A stretch of DNA of 5,701 nucleotides from an uncultured Bacteroidota bacterium (GTDB taxonomy: Bacteria; Bacteroidota; Bacteroidia; Chitinophagales; Chitinophagaceae): the NCBI GenBank assembly GCA_903835145.1, contig CAILMA010000191.1:1-5701 (forward strand), written 5' to 3'. Below the pieces are notes generated by a model. The model was not told the origin of the DNA. It did no database searches and was given only the letters and a program-made list of their open reading frames with translations. Both the position numbers and the translations under genes were made by a program. Shown in pieces: positions 1-5,701 of the stretch. The stretch's first letter is position 1. The number at the start of each line of letters is the position of its first letter.

Positions 1-2159
1 ATGGTTCTACCCTATTTGCAGTCACCAATCAGGCTTTTTTTACCTATCACCCTGCTACCAACGATATGCAATGGTACAGCAAGACCGAAGGCATGTCAGA
101 TATTGGTATGCAATGCGTAGGCTACGATGCTACCTCGGCAACTGCTATTCTCGTATATGCCAATGGCAATATTGACCTCTTTAAAGACAATACCTTTTTT
201 AATATCCCCGACTTTAAGTTAAAAACCATAGCCGGCAGCAAGACCGTTAACAACGTTTATACCGAGGCTGGCAAGGCCTACCTGAGCTCATCGCAGGGTA
301 TACTCGTCATAGACCTCATTAACCAGAACGTTTTTGAGAATTACCAGTTTTATTCAGGCAAGCAACTTTTGCCGGTCACGTCATTTAATGCTACCGATAG
401 CTTCTTCTATGCCGCAACACCCAATGCAGTGTACCGCGCCAGTAAAACAAATCAGGAATTACAGAATTTTCAGGTTTGGCAAAAAATTGACAGCACCCAT
501 CAGTTCATCTCTATAGCAGGGCTTGACAACAGCCTCTACCTGGCTGATTCTAACTATGTCTATCAGTATCGCGATACCATGCGCCCTGTGTTTACAAGTG
601 CGACAAAAATTATAAATATAAACCCCGGTTATAACCGGCTATACATAAGCGAATTCCACCCCTTCTCCGGCGATATGCGCGCCATTGATACCAATTTCAA
701 TATCGTTGATACGCTTAACTATTTTGATGCGGCAATGCAAATCATCCAACTGAAAGACAGCACAGTATGGTTTGCCAACTCTTACTTTGGTCTTGCCCGT
801 AAAACCGGAGCCGACAGGTTGTTCCTCTTTTACCCCAAGGGCCCAGCCGATGCTACTGCTACCGACATTTATGCCAATAACGGCGAACTCTATATTGCCC
901 ACGGCGGCTTTACCGATACCTATGCCGGCCTATCCAACAAAAATGGCTTTTCAGTGTTCAAAAATGGCCAGTGGAATATTTACCGGGAAGATGTCTTTGC
1001 ACCCTACTACCCCTTTGCCGATAGTATGCACGACATAGTCTCCATCTGTAAAGATGAAATTGACGGCACCATTTACGCTGGTTCCTTAGAGGGCGGCTTG
1101 TTTGAGCTTCACACCGACGGATCCTACAAAATCTATAAACAAAAAGTATTTGACCTTAGTATTGATAATGCAGGTACGTTTTACTATCAGGTTTTAGGCA
1201 CTGCCATAGATCAATATGAAAATGTTTGGGTAACGGTATACAGCGGTGCTCACGAGCTTTACATCAAGGAAAAAAGCTCCGGCAACTGGTACAAATTCAA
1301 TCCCGGATTCGCCCCCTACAGCGGGCCTATTGTTTTTGACGATGCCGGCGACGCATGGTATGTATGCCCTAAAGGCGGCGGCATAACAGGCTATAATGCC
1401 AAAAACACCATCAGCGATCCAACCGACGACGTCTTCACTCACCTCACCGCTGGCGTTGGCGTTGGCAACCTGCCCAATGCCATTACGTACTGCATAGCCC
1501 ACGACAAAAACGATAACCTATGGATAGGCACCAGCGATGGCATAGGCATATTATACAATGCATCATCCTGCCTCAGCCAGCATTGCGATGCGGAGATTCC
1601 TATTGTGCAATATGACCAGTATGCCGGCTACCTCTTCAAAGGCCAGAATGTGAGAACAATAGCCGTTGATGGCGCTAACAGAAAATGGATTGGTACAGAC
1701 AACGGTGTATGGCTGCTTTCTCCCGATGCAGGCAACAGCAAAATCATCTATAAATTCACCGTTGATAACAGCCCGCTCCCTTCAAATAACATACAGAAAA
1801 TTGCGGTCGATAAAGTGACCGGCGATGTCTATATCAGCACCGATCAGGGGTTGATGTGCTTCCGCTCTACAGCTACCGATGGTGGCACATCTAACAGCAA
1901 CGTGATGACATTCCCTAACCCAGTACCCGACGGCTACAAGGGCACCATAGCCATAAAGGGCCTCGTAACAAATGCTGATGTAAGAATTACAGACATCAAT
2001 GGCCACCTCGTATATAAAACCACCGCACTTGGCGGTCAGGCAGTTTGGAATGGCCTTGACTATACCGGCCACCGGCCGCAGTCAGGCGTCTACCTTATAT
2101 TTGCTACAAATGCCGATGGCTCTGAGACATATGCCGGAAAAATGATTTTCATGAACTAA
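1..2159 (+). CDS. porZ: PorZ-like T9SS attachment-complex protein, 5' end outside window
   Basis: The reading frame is open from the left edge (first whole codon at base 3) to TAA at 2157-2159, giving 718 visible residues. The 21 codons before the ATG at 66 (beginning GSTLFAVTNQAFF) look like part of the protein, and that ATG has no ribosome site, so the true start lies upstream. PorZ of Porphyromonas is about 776 residues, so roughly 50-60 may be missing. Numbering from the ATG at 66, beta-propeller blade motifs occur near residues 335 (TIYAGSLEGGLFEL), 484 (NLWIGTSDGIGIL), 539 (RKWIGTDNGVWLL) and 588 (VYISTDQGLMCF). From about residue 613 there is a type A T9SS C-terminal domain: FPNPVPDGY, ITDINGHLVYK, GGQAVWNGLD, SGVYLIFA, ending GKMIFMN. 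In Porphyromonas, PorZ is a surface protein with two propellers and a CTD, acts with PorU, PorV and PorQ, and helps supply A-LPS for cargo anchoring. The assignment rests on recognised similarity of the N-terminal propeller. The fallback is a generic propeller protein secreted by T9SS. Confidence 0.82.
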   Translation, partial: GSTLFAVTNQAFFTYHPATNDMQWYSKTEGMSDIGMQCVGYDATSATAILVYANGNIDLFKDNTFFNIPDFKLKTIAGSKTVNNVYTEAGKAYLSSSQGILVIDLINQNVFENYQFYSGKQLLPVTSFNATDSFFYAATPNAVYRASKTNQELQNFQVWQKIDSTHQFISIAGLDNSLYLADSNYVYQYRDTMRPVFTSATKIININPGYNRLYISEFHPFSGDMRAIDTNFNIVDTLNYFDAAMQIIQLKDSTVWFANSYFGLARKTGADRLFLFYPKGPADATATDIYANNGELYIAHGGFTDTYAGLSNKNGFSVFKNGQWNIYREDVFAPYYPFADSMHDIVSICKDEIDGTIYAGSLEGGLFELHTDGSYKIYKQKVFDLSIDNAGTFYYQVLGTAIDQYENVWVTVYSGAHELYIKEKSSGNWYKFNPGFAPYSGPIVFDDAGDAWYVCPKGGGITGYNAKNTISDPTDDVFTHLTAGVGVGNLPNAITYCIAHDKNDNLWIGTSDGIGILYNASSCLSQHCDAEIPIVQYDQYAGYLFKGQNVRTIAVDGANRKWIGTDNGVWLLSPDAGNSKIIYKFTVDNSPLPSNNIQKIAVDKVTGDVYISTDQGLMCFRSTATDGGTSNSNVMTFPNPVPDGYKGTIAIKGLVTNADVRITDINGHLVYKTTALGGQAVWNGLDYTGHRPQSGVYLIFATNADGSETYAGKMIFMN

Positions 2160-2181
2160 ATCATAGGGGGTAAACTGCGAA

Positions 2182-2194
2182 AAAGCGGCGCTTT
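2182..2194 (-). terminator. Possible weak hairpin between convergent genes
   Basis: The 33-base gap between the stop codons of the PorZ-like gene and the porin holds a small inverted repeat, AAAGC-GGC-GCTTT. Read on the minus strand it is AAAGC-GCC-GCTTT followed by TTC, and it overlaps the porin stop codon. The stem is only 5 bp with a 3-base loop and almost no T tract, so it is a poor intrinsic terminator. I see nothing better in the gap. Termination here may depend on Rho, or on collision of the two convergent transcripts. Confidence 0.2.
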
Positions 2195-3581
2195 AAAACT
2201 CTATATGCCCGCGTATACCCACTATGTTTACCAATGGTCCCCGGTCCTTATTATACCCCGGATTCAACAATAACTGGTAATCTGGCGACACCCAAAAGGT
2301 AGGCGACAGCCGCGCACTGTAGTAGATTTCTATAACGTTCTCAGGCCCATAGTTGAGCCTTCCATCGCCAATCAGGAAGCCGTAGCCGCCCGCAGCCAGG
2401 TAGGCTTGGTGATCTTTCGATATGCCGTCAACAAGATAAGCAACTCCAAGCTGGTCCATTGGGCGTTTCCAGAATGTTCCTTTCACTTGTACCCCCACAT
2501 GAAACGACTGGTCAATTTCAGTAAATGCCCATGTCTCATTCTTACCATCGTTATAGCTCAGTCGCGCAAACAATCCTACATTATTTGTCAGCTCCTGCTC
2601 TGCATTTACTACAAAACCACCCTTTGCATGCGCATAGGAGCGGGTCTTTGTAACATCAAGGTGATACTGTGTATCCACCGTTGCCTCCTTGTAGTTACCC
2701 ATATCTGCCTGCGTAAAAAAACCAATCACCCTCACTGTGCCGGCATGTTTATGAATAGAAAAATACCTGTCCAACTCCAGCGTCTCTGAGTGTGCATTGC
2801 CTATGTTCATATCCAGATATGGACCATTGGCAACTTCCGGCACCATGGTTGCTGCCACCTTCACACTCCAGCCGGGTTTTACAACCTCAGCCACAAAACC
2901 ATAGGTATACCCGCGGGTATTGGCCGGGTAGTCCCACGCCCCGGCACTCATCAGCGCCCAGTTCATGAACTGATTACGCGGGTCGTGGCTATAAGTATTG
3001 GCATCAAAAATGTCAGTAATAGAAAATTTACCCAGCGTAAACACAAGCCTGCTCGTTGGCATGATGCCAGCGTTAATATTTTGCCCGCTTTCTACCTTCG
3101 CTTGTTCGCTGCCGAGTGCTATCGTCTGCCTTAAAAACAGCCTCGAAACACTAATTACCGGCTCCGGATTGCCTATCCTGTAAGTCTCCCCATTCGGGAA
3201 ACCTGCTATCCCGGTTGTAGAGCTTATCCCACGCCCCCCGCTGAGTTCGGGGTCAAAAAACAGTTCTCCTCCCTTCCATAATTTCTTTCCCAGAAACAAT
3301 GTTGATGTCACCGACAACCGCAACCGCTCACTTGTAATAAGGCTGTTCTTTCCAGTGTAAGGCGCCGAAAAATCCAGCTGGTGCTGCCCTATCATGGTCG
3401 TCTGAAAATGATAACTGAAGCACTCTTTCTTTTCTACAGTATCGGCCTTGCGGTAGTTACCGTAGTTTTCTTCATTGGTACTATCACCCTGCTGCGCCAT
3501 CGAGTAAAATGAGAAAAACAATACTGCCACTAACAACAAAATCACCCTGCGCACCTGTTGAGTGCTATATATTTGAAACAT
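2193..3581 (-). CDS. OprB-type carbohydrate-selective outer-membrane porin
   Basis: This 462-residue protein resembles the OprB carbohydrate-porin family: outer-membrane beta-barrels that let sugars and other small solutes into the periplasm. A signal peptide is clear: positively charged RR at 11-12, a hydrophobic core at 13-26, and likely cleavage after SMA at residue 29. The barrel domain runs from about residue 55 to the end. Family-like stretches include LWKGGELFFDPELSGG (101-116), GFPNGETYRIGNPEP (127-141), LGKFSITDIFDANTYSHDP (183-201) and the distal SPDYQLLLNPGYN (432-444). The chain ends in phenylalanine (HIEF), as expected for a BAM-assembled barrel. The start ATG is immediately followed by this signal sequence. 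Upstream, AGG lies 5 bases before the ATG, a weak ribosome site at most. No full promoter was found: TTCCTTTG (3604-3611, minus) is one base off the -7 consensus and has no matching -33 box. The sequence does not reveal the substrate, and no SusC/SusD or glycoside hydrolase gene is adjacent. Confidence 0.85.
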   Translation of the reverse strand: MFQIYSTQQVRRVILLLVAVLFFSFYSMAQQGDSTNEENYGNYRKADTVEKKECFSYHFQTTMIGQHQLDFSAPYTGKNSLITSERLRLSVTSTLFLGKKLWKGGELFFDPELSGGRGISSTTGIAGFPNGETYRIGNPEPVISVSRLFLRQTIALGSEQAKVESGQNINAGIMPTSRLVFTLGKFSITDIFDANTYSHDPRNQFMNWALMSAGAWDYPANTRGYTYGFVAEVVKPGWSVKVAATMVPEVANGPYLDMNIGNAHSETLELDRYFSIHKHAGTVRVIGFFTQADMGNYKEATVDTQYHLDVTKTRSYAHAKGGFVVNAEQELTNNVGLFARLSYNDGKNETWAFTEIDQSFHVGVQVKGTFWKRPMDQLGVAYLVDGISKDHQAYLAAGGYGFLIGDGRLNYGPENVIEIYYSARLSPTFWVSPDYQLLLNPGYNKDRGPLVNIVGIRGHIEF

Positions 3582-3689
3582 TAAAACCTATGTTTTTAGC
3601 CTGCAAAGGAAATAAAACAAATCCAATGGATAGGTTAAATAAATATTTCTTAATGCATTTTTCACTAATGCGACATAACCATGACATAT

Positions 3690-3723
3690 AAAAAAAGGCA
3701 GGCCATTTTTATATGACCTGCCT
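3690..3723 (-). terminator. Intrinsic terminator of gltA
   Basis: Read on the minus strand, this starts 25 bases after the gltA stop codon. It has a 10-bp stem, GGCAGGTCAT pairing with ATGGCCTGCC, with one G-U wobble and a possible extra A-T pair at the base. The loop is 6 bases (ATAAAA), and a run of seven T follows. The T tract occurs only on the minus-strand side, so it terminates gltA rather than anything arriving from the left. It separates gltA transcription from the porin gene downstream. Confidence 0.9.
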
Positions 3724-3747
3724 CTGTATGTAAACTGCACTAAATAA

Positions 3748-5067
3748 TTAATGTACAGCTTCTTCTTGCTTTACAAATTTCCTCACCCATTCGGTTGTTA
3801 TTGACTTTGGTCTTTCTAATGGGAAACCAAGTGCACGATCCCAGCAAAGGCTCGCCAATACACCGAGTGCTCTGGAAACACCAAACAGAACAGTATAGAA
3901 ATCTTCTTCTACCAGCCCGTAGTGTTTCAGCAATGAACCAGAATGAGCATCTACGTTAGGCCATGGGTTTTTAATCTTGCCTGTACCTTCCAGTATTGGT
4001 GGTGCAACTTCATAAATGTTCCATACAGTTTGCACAGTTGGGTCATCGGGGCAATGGCGTTTTGCAAATTCCATCTGCGCTGTAAAACGTGGATCTGTCT
4101 TTCGCAATACCGCATGACCATATCCCGGTACTACCTTACCCTCACTAAGCGTTTTATGTATATAGGCAGCTATCTGCTCCTTCGTTGGTTGAGCAGAGTT
4201 CAACTCCTTACACATTTCTTCTATCCACCTGATCACTTCCTGATTAGCAAGACCATGTAATGGACCAGCCAACCCAGTCATACCGGCAGCAAAAGAAAGA
4301 TAAGGATCACTTAATGCAGAACCTACAAGGTGAGTTGCGTGAGCCGATACATTACCACCTTCGTGGTCAGCATGTATAACCATATACAGCCTCATTAGCT
4401 CCTTAAAGCTTTCATTATCATAACCAAGCATGTGCGCGAAGTTTGCACTCCAGTCCATCATGCCATCAGGCTGAATGTGATCGCTGTTTTTATATTTTCT
4501 TCTATAGATATATGCTGCAATACGTGGGAGGCGGGCTATAAGTGTCATAGCATCTTCGTACACATAATTCCAATGTTCTTTCTTACTTATACCGTCATTG
4601 TATGCTTTTGCAAATTTTGATTCCGTCTGCAATGCGAGTATTGCAGCTGTAAACTGAGTCATTGGGTGAGATGAAACCGGGAATGCTTCTATCACATCAA
4701 ACACGTGGTTCGGCACATGTGAGCGGCGTGCCCATGTTGACGATATGTGTTCTACGTTCTCTTGTGATGGCACCTCACCTGTAAGCATCAGGTAAAACAA
4801 TCCTTCAGGCAAAGGCTCATTACCACCTTCTATTTTCGGCAGGCTTACCCTAAGTTCCGGAATAGAAAATCCGCGAAAACGAATGCCTTCATTTGCATCG
4901 AGCAGCGAAGTTTCGGTTACCAGTCCGGTTATACCGCGCATACCCTGATAAACCTGAGCCAGTGTCACATCTTCTATCTTCTTATTACCATACTGCTCTA
5001 TTATCCCTTTTATTTCTTTATTCTCCTGATCTGCCTTCTCTTTGAAAAGGTCTTTTACATATCCCAT
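3748..5067 (-). CDS. gltA: Citrate synthase, eukaryotic (mitochondrial-like) type
   Basis: This 439-residue cytoplasmic enzyme condenses oxaloacetate and acetyl-CoA to citrate, the entry step of the TCA cycle. The catalytic triad is intact. H271 ([14 protein letters not shown]), H318 (GYGHAVLR) and D373 (NVDAHSG) correspond to pig H274, H320 and D375. The substrate-binding residues H235 ([12 protein letters not shown]), R327 (TDPRF), R399 (GVSRALG) and R419 (GFPLERPKS) are also present. These motifs follow the mitochondrial enzyme much more closely than the hexameric, NADH-inhibited E. coli type, so I infer a dimeric enzyme without that allosteric control. The length is complete. The start at 5067 is favoured because the frame upstream has no ATG and the promoter places transcription start only about 30 bases upstream. 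The leader is AT-rich, and the only AGAGG lies about 14 bases before the ATG, too far for a normal ribosome site. It has its own promoter and terminator, so it is probably monocistronic. Confidence 0.96.
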   Translation of the reverse strand: MGYVKDLFKEKADQENKEIKGIIEQYGNKKIEDVTLAQVYQGMRGITGLVTETSLLDANEGIRFRGFSIPELRVSLPKIEGGNEPLPEGLFYLMLTGEVPSQENVEHISSTWARRSHVPNHVFDVIEAFPVSSHPMTQFTAAILALQTESKFAKAYNDGISKKEHWNYVYEDAMTLIARLPRIAAYIYRRKYKNSDHIQPDGMMDWSANFAHMLGYDNESFKELMRLYMVIHADHEGGNVSAHATHLVGSALSDPYLSFAAGMTGLAGPLHGLANQEVIRWIEEMCKELNSAQPTKEQIAAYIHKTLSEGKVVPGYGHAVLRKTDPRFTAQMEFAKRHCPDDPTVQTVWNIYEVAPPILEGTGKIKNPWPNVDAHSGSLLKHYGLVEEDFYTVLFGVSRALGVLASLCWDRALGFPLERPKSITTEWVRKFVKQEEAVH

Positions 5068-5104
5068 ATAAAATTTATTTACCTCTTTTTGTTCAATTCT
5101 GACC

Positions 5105-5133
5105 CAAAGATAATAAAAGAGTAATTACTCAAA
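5105..5133 (-). promoter_or_regulatory. gltA: Bacteroidota-type promoter of gltA
   Basis: On the minus strand this reads TTTG (5133-5130), 17 bases, then TATCTTTG (5112-5105). It matches the primary-sigma-factor consensus of this phylum (TTTG at -33, TAnnTTTG at -7, spacers of about 17-23) at every defined position. Transcription would begin near 5098, giving a leader of about 30 bases before the gltA ATG. The assignment rests on the motif, spacing and location. Confidence 0.78.
5119..5130. promoter_or_regulatory. Perfect 12-bp palindrome in gltA promoter, candidate operator
   Basis: GAGTAATTACTC is a perfect inverted repeat lying between the -33 and -7 boxes of the gltA promoter and touching the last base of the -33 box. 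A dimeric repressor bound here would block RNA polymerase, so it is a plausible operator. The half-sites recur as GAGTAA at 5267-5272 and TTACTC at 5304-5309, which could be chance in such AT-rich DNA. No regulator gene is visible in the window. Confidence 0.35.
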
Positions 5134-5256
5134 GTAAAGAAAACATTAAAATCCGAATAAACATTGCTCCAAACAATTGCGGTATTGATGCGCCAACTAT
5201 TATTTATTTTATCATAAATACCTCCAAGCCAATACCTGCATAGTTTATTTTGCCAG
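5134..5256. other. AT-rich intergenic stretch, no gene seen
   Basis: This is the distal part of the gltA upstream region. It contains no credible gene. A 60-codon minus-strand open frame (5079-5261) crosses the stretch, but it covers the gltA promoter and has low-complexity AT-driven composition. The inverted repeat TATTTAT/ATAAATA (5201-5220) contains only A-T pairs and is unlikely to be a functional hairpin. Confidence 0.5.
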
Positions 5257-5476
5257 CTCACTAATTGAGTAAATGCATGCTATTCAGCAGCTCCACTACA
5301 AACTTACTCCCCTCCCCTGGTATGGATTCCAACTACACACCACACCTGTCGCATGTCTGTAGCCCGGCCCCGTGCCCAGCCGACCTTGCGACCGCGCCAG
5401 TTGTAACGCGCACCCTGCGGCAGGCCGCAGACATCAATCGGGATTTGTTTTATCCCATCAAAGCTTCCCTCACTAA
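5257..5476. repeat. 8-bp direct repeat bracketing GC-rich element, possible target duplication
   Basis: CTCACTAA occurs at 5257-5264 and again at 5469-5476, enclosing 204 bases that include the GC-rich island. The arrangement resembles the target-site duplication left by insertion of a small mobile or repetitive element. The right copy contains the stop codon of the minus-strand gene at the window edge. No terminal inverted repeats are visible just inside the copies, and one repeated 8-mer in a few hundred bases is about what chance would give, so this is only suggestive. Confidence 0.22.
5320..5434. other. GC-rich self-complementary island, possible structured RNA or dispersed repeat
   Basis: GC content reaches about 71% over 5341-5430, against about 25% over 5071-5130. 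The segment 5419-5434 can pair without a gap to three successive upstream blocks: ATGTCTG 5353-5359 with CAGACAT 5428-5434, CGGCC 5365-5369 with GGCCG 5423-5427, and TGCC 5373-5376 with GGCA 5419-5422. An alternative hairpin, CTGCGG-CAGG-CCGCAG, occupies 5415-5430. Smaller CGCG repeats lie inside. I recognise no tRNA, SRP RNA, tmRNA or riboswitch core on either strand, and no T tract follows the stems, so it is not an intrinsic terminator. It could be a small RNA, a dispersed intergenic element, or a remnant of transferred DNA. The strand of any transcript is unknown. Confidence 0.35.
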
Positions 5477-5701
5477 AAATGAAAAGTCATTGACTTATTT
5501 TTCCAAAGCACATAAATAATAATACCAGCAACTATCGACAGAAACAACACAACGGGTAGTACAGGTCTCGACTTTTTAGTGAACGGGTCATTGAAATTTT
5601 TCTTTGCTCCCTTGGTTAATTCAGCCAAATGGGTAAGCGCATTCCCTAACTGTTTGTTTACAATTACCCGTGCATTTATCGCCCATCCGTTTGCGTCAAG
5701 A
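5473..5701 (-). CDS. C-terminal part of unrecognised protein with C-terminal membrane helix
   Basis: Reading leftward from the right edge there is an open frame of 75 codons ending at TAG (5473-5475); the start lies beyond the window. The visible end begins LDANGWAINARVIVNKQLG, continues through a hydrophilic stretch rich in Lys and Asn (GAKKNFNDPFTKK), and then has one strongly hydrophobic segment from about visible residue 46 to 66 (from PVLPVVLFLSIVAG to IYVLW). A short tail follows (KNKSMTFHF). The single helix with positively charged flanks suggests a membrane anchor close to the C terminus. The composition is protein-like, and I have a weak impression that GWAIN-type ends occur in uncharacterised Bacteroidota membrane proteins, but I cannot name a family. 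The last few residues may have been altered if the adjacent GC-rich element was inserted here. The gene lies upstream of gltA on the same strand but is separated from it by 405 bases and the gltA promoter. Confidence 0.7.
   Translation of the reverse strand, partial: LDANGWAINARVIVNKQLGNALTHLAELTKGAKKNFNDPFTKKSRPVLPVVLFLSIVAGIIIYVLWKNKSMTFHF

Noticed and set aside
66..68. ATG at 66 as the true start of the PorZ-like gene
   Set aside because: There is no ribosome site or signal peptide, and the 21 in-frame codons upstream look like family sequence, so the gene begins outside the window.
1..120. ATG at base 1 as a gene start
   Set aside because: That frame stops at 118-120; the PorZ-like frame, open to the left edge, explains this DNA.
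639..3134. Several 60-130-codon open frames antisense to or overlapping the PorZ-like and porin genes
   Set aside because: They are shadows of two long genes with clear homology; none has a start context or a recognisable product.
5201..5220. Inverted repeat TATTTAT/ATAAATA
   Set aside because: It has only A-T pairs, expected by chance in this AT-rich stretch and too weak to be a terminator.
5079..5261. 60-codon minus-strand open frame upstream of gltA
   Set aside because: It covers the gltA promoter, including the -33 and -7 boxes, and its translation is what AT-rich DNA gives by chance.
5319..5341. Possible tRNA T-arm (minus strand AGTTGGAATCC)
   Set aside because: It resembles a T-loop but lacks the TTC core, and no acceptor, anticodon or D arm can be formed around it.
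5440..5456. Hairpin GGGAT-N7-ATCCC as terminator of the right-edge gene
   Set aside because: The stem is only 5 bp, the loop is 7 bases, and no T tract follows on the minus strand.
5265..5519. 84-codon plus-strand open frame beginning at TTG
   Set aside because: It starts at a TTG with no ribosome site, runs antisense through the GC-rich element and over the end of the better-supported minus-strand gene at 5473-5701, and has Pro/Cys/Ser/Thr-rich composition with no recognisable domain.

Overview
This window looks like ordinary chromosomal DNA from a member of the Bacteroidota, probably a Chitinophaga- or Sphingobacteria-like lineage. The evidence is a type IX secretion component with a T9SS C-terminal domain, a promoter of the Bacteroidota form (TTTG, 17 nt, TAnnTTTG), AT-rich leaders with little or no Shine-Dalgarno sequence, and a eukaryotic-type citrate synthase of the kind I recall from this phylum. 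The exact genus cannot be read from the sequence.

Layout: bases 1-2159 (+) hold the 3' part of a PorZ-like gene whose start lies left of the window. It meets a convergent gene at 2193-3581 (-), an OprB-type carbohydrate-selective outer-membrane porin, with only 33 bases between the two stop codons. Upstream of the porin on the same strand is gltA (3748-5067, -). A strong intrinsic terminator at 3690-3723 separates the two, so they are probably independent transcription units. gltA has a well-formed Bacteroidota promoter at 5105-5133, and a perfect 12-bp palindrome lies between its -33 and -7 boxes. From 5068 to 5472 there is no convincing gene. The left half is AT-rich. The right half contains an unusually GC-rich, self-complementary island (about 5320-5434), bracketed by an 8-bp direct repeat. 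At the right edge (5473-5701, -) is the C-terminal end of a gene that runs out of the window; it encodes a protein with a C-terminal membrane helix that I do not recognise.

The genes do not form one pathway. PorZ is part of the cell-surface T9SS attachment machinery, the porin takes up small solutes across the outer membrane, and citrate synthase opens the TCA cycle. I see no phage, CRISPR, toxin-antitoxin or defence gene and no clearly new system. The parts most worth a second look are the GC-rich structured island between gltA and the right-edge gene, and the palindrome inside the gltA promoter.
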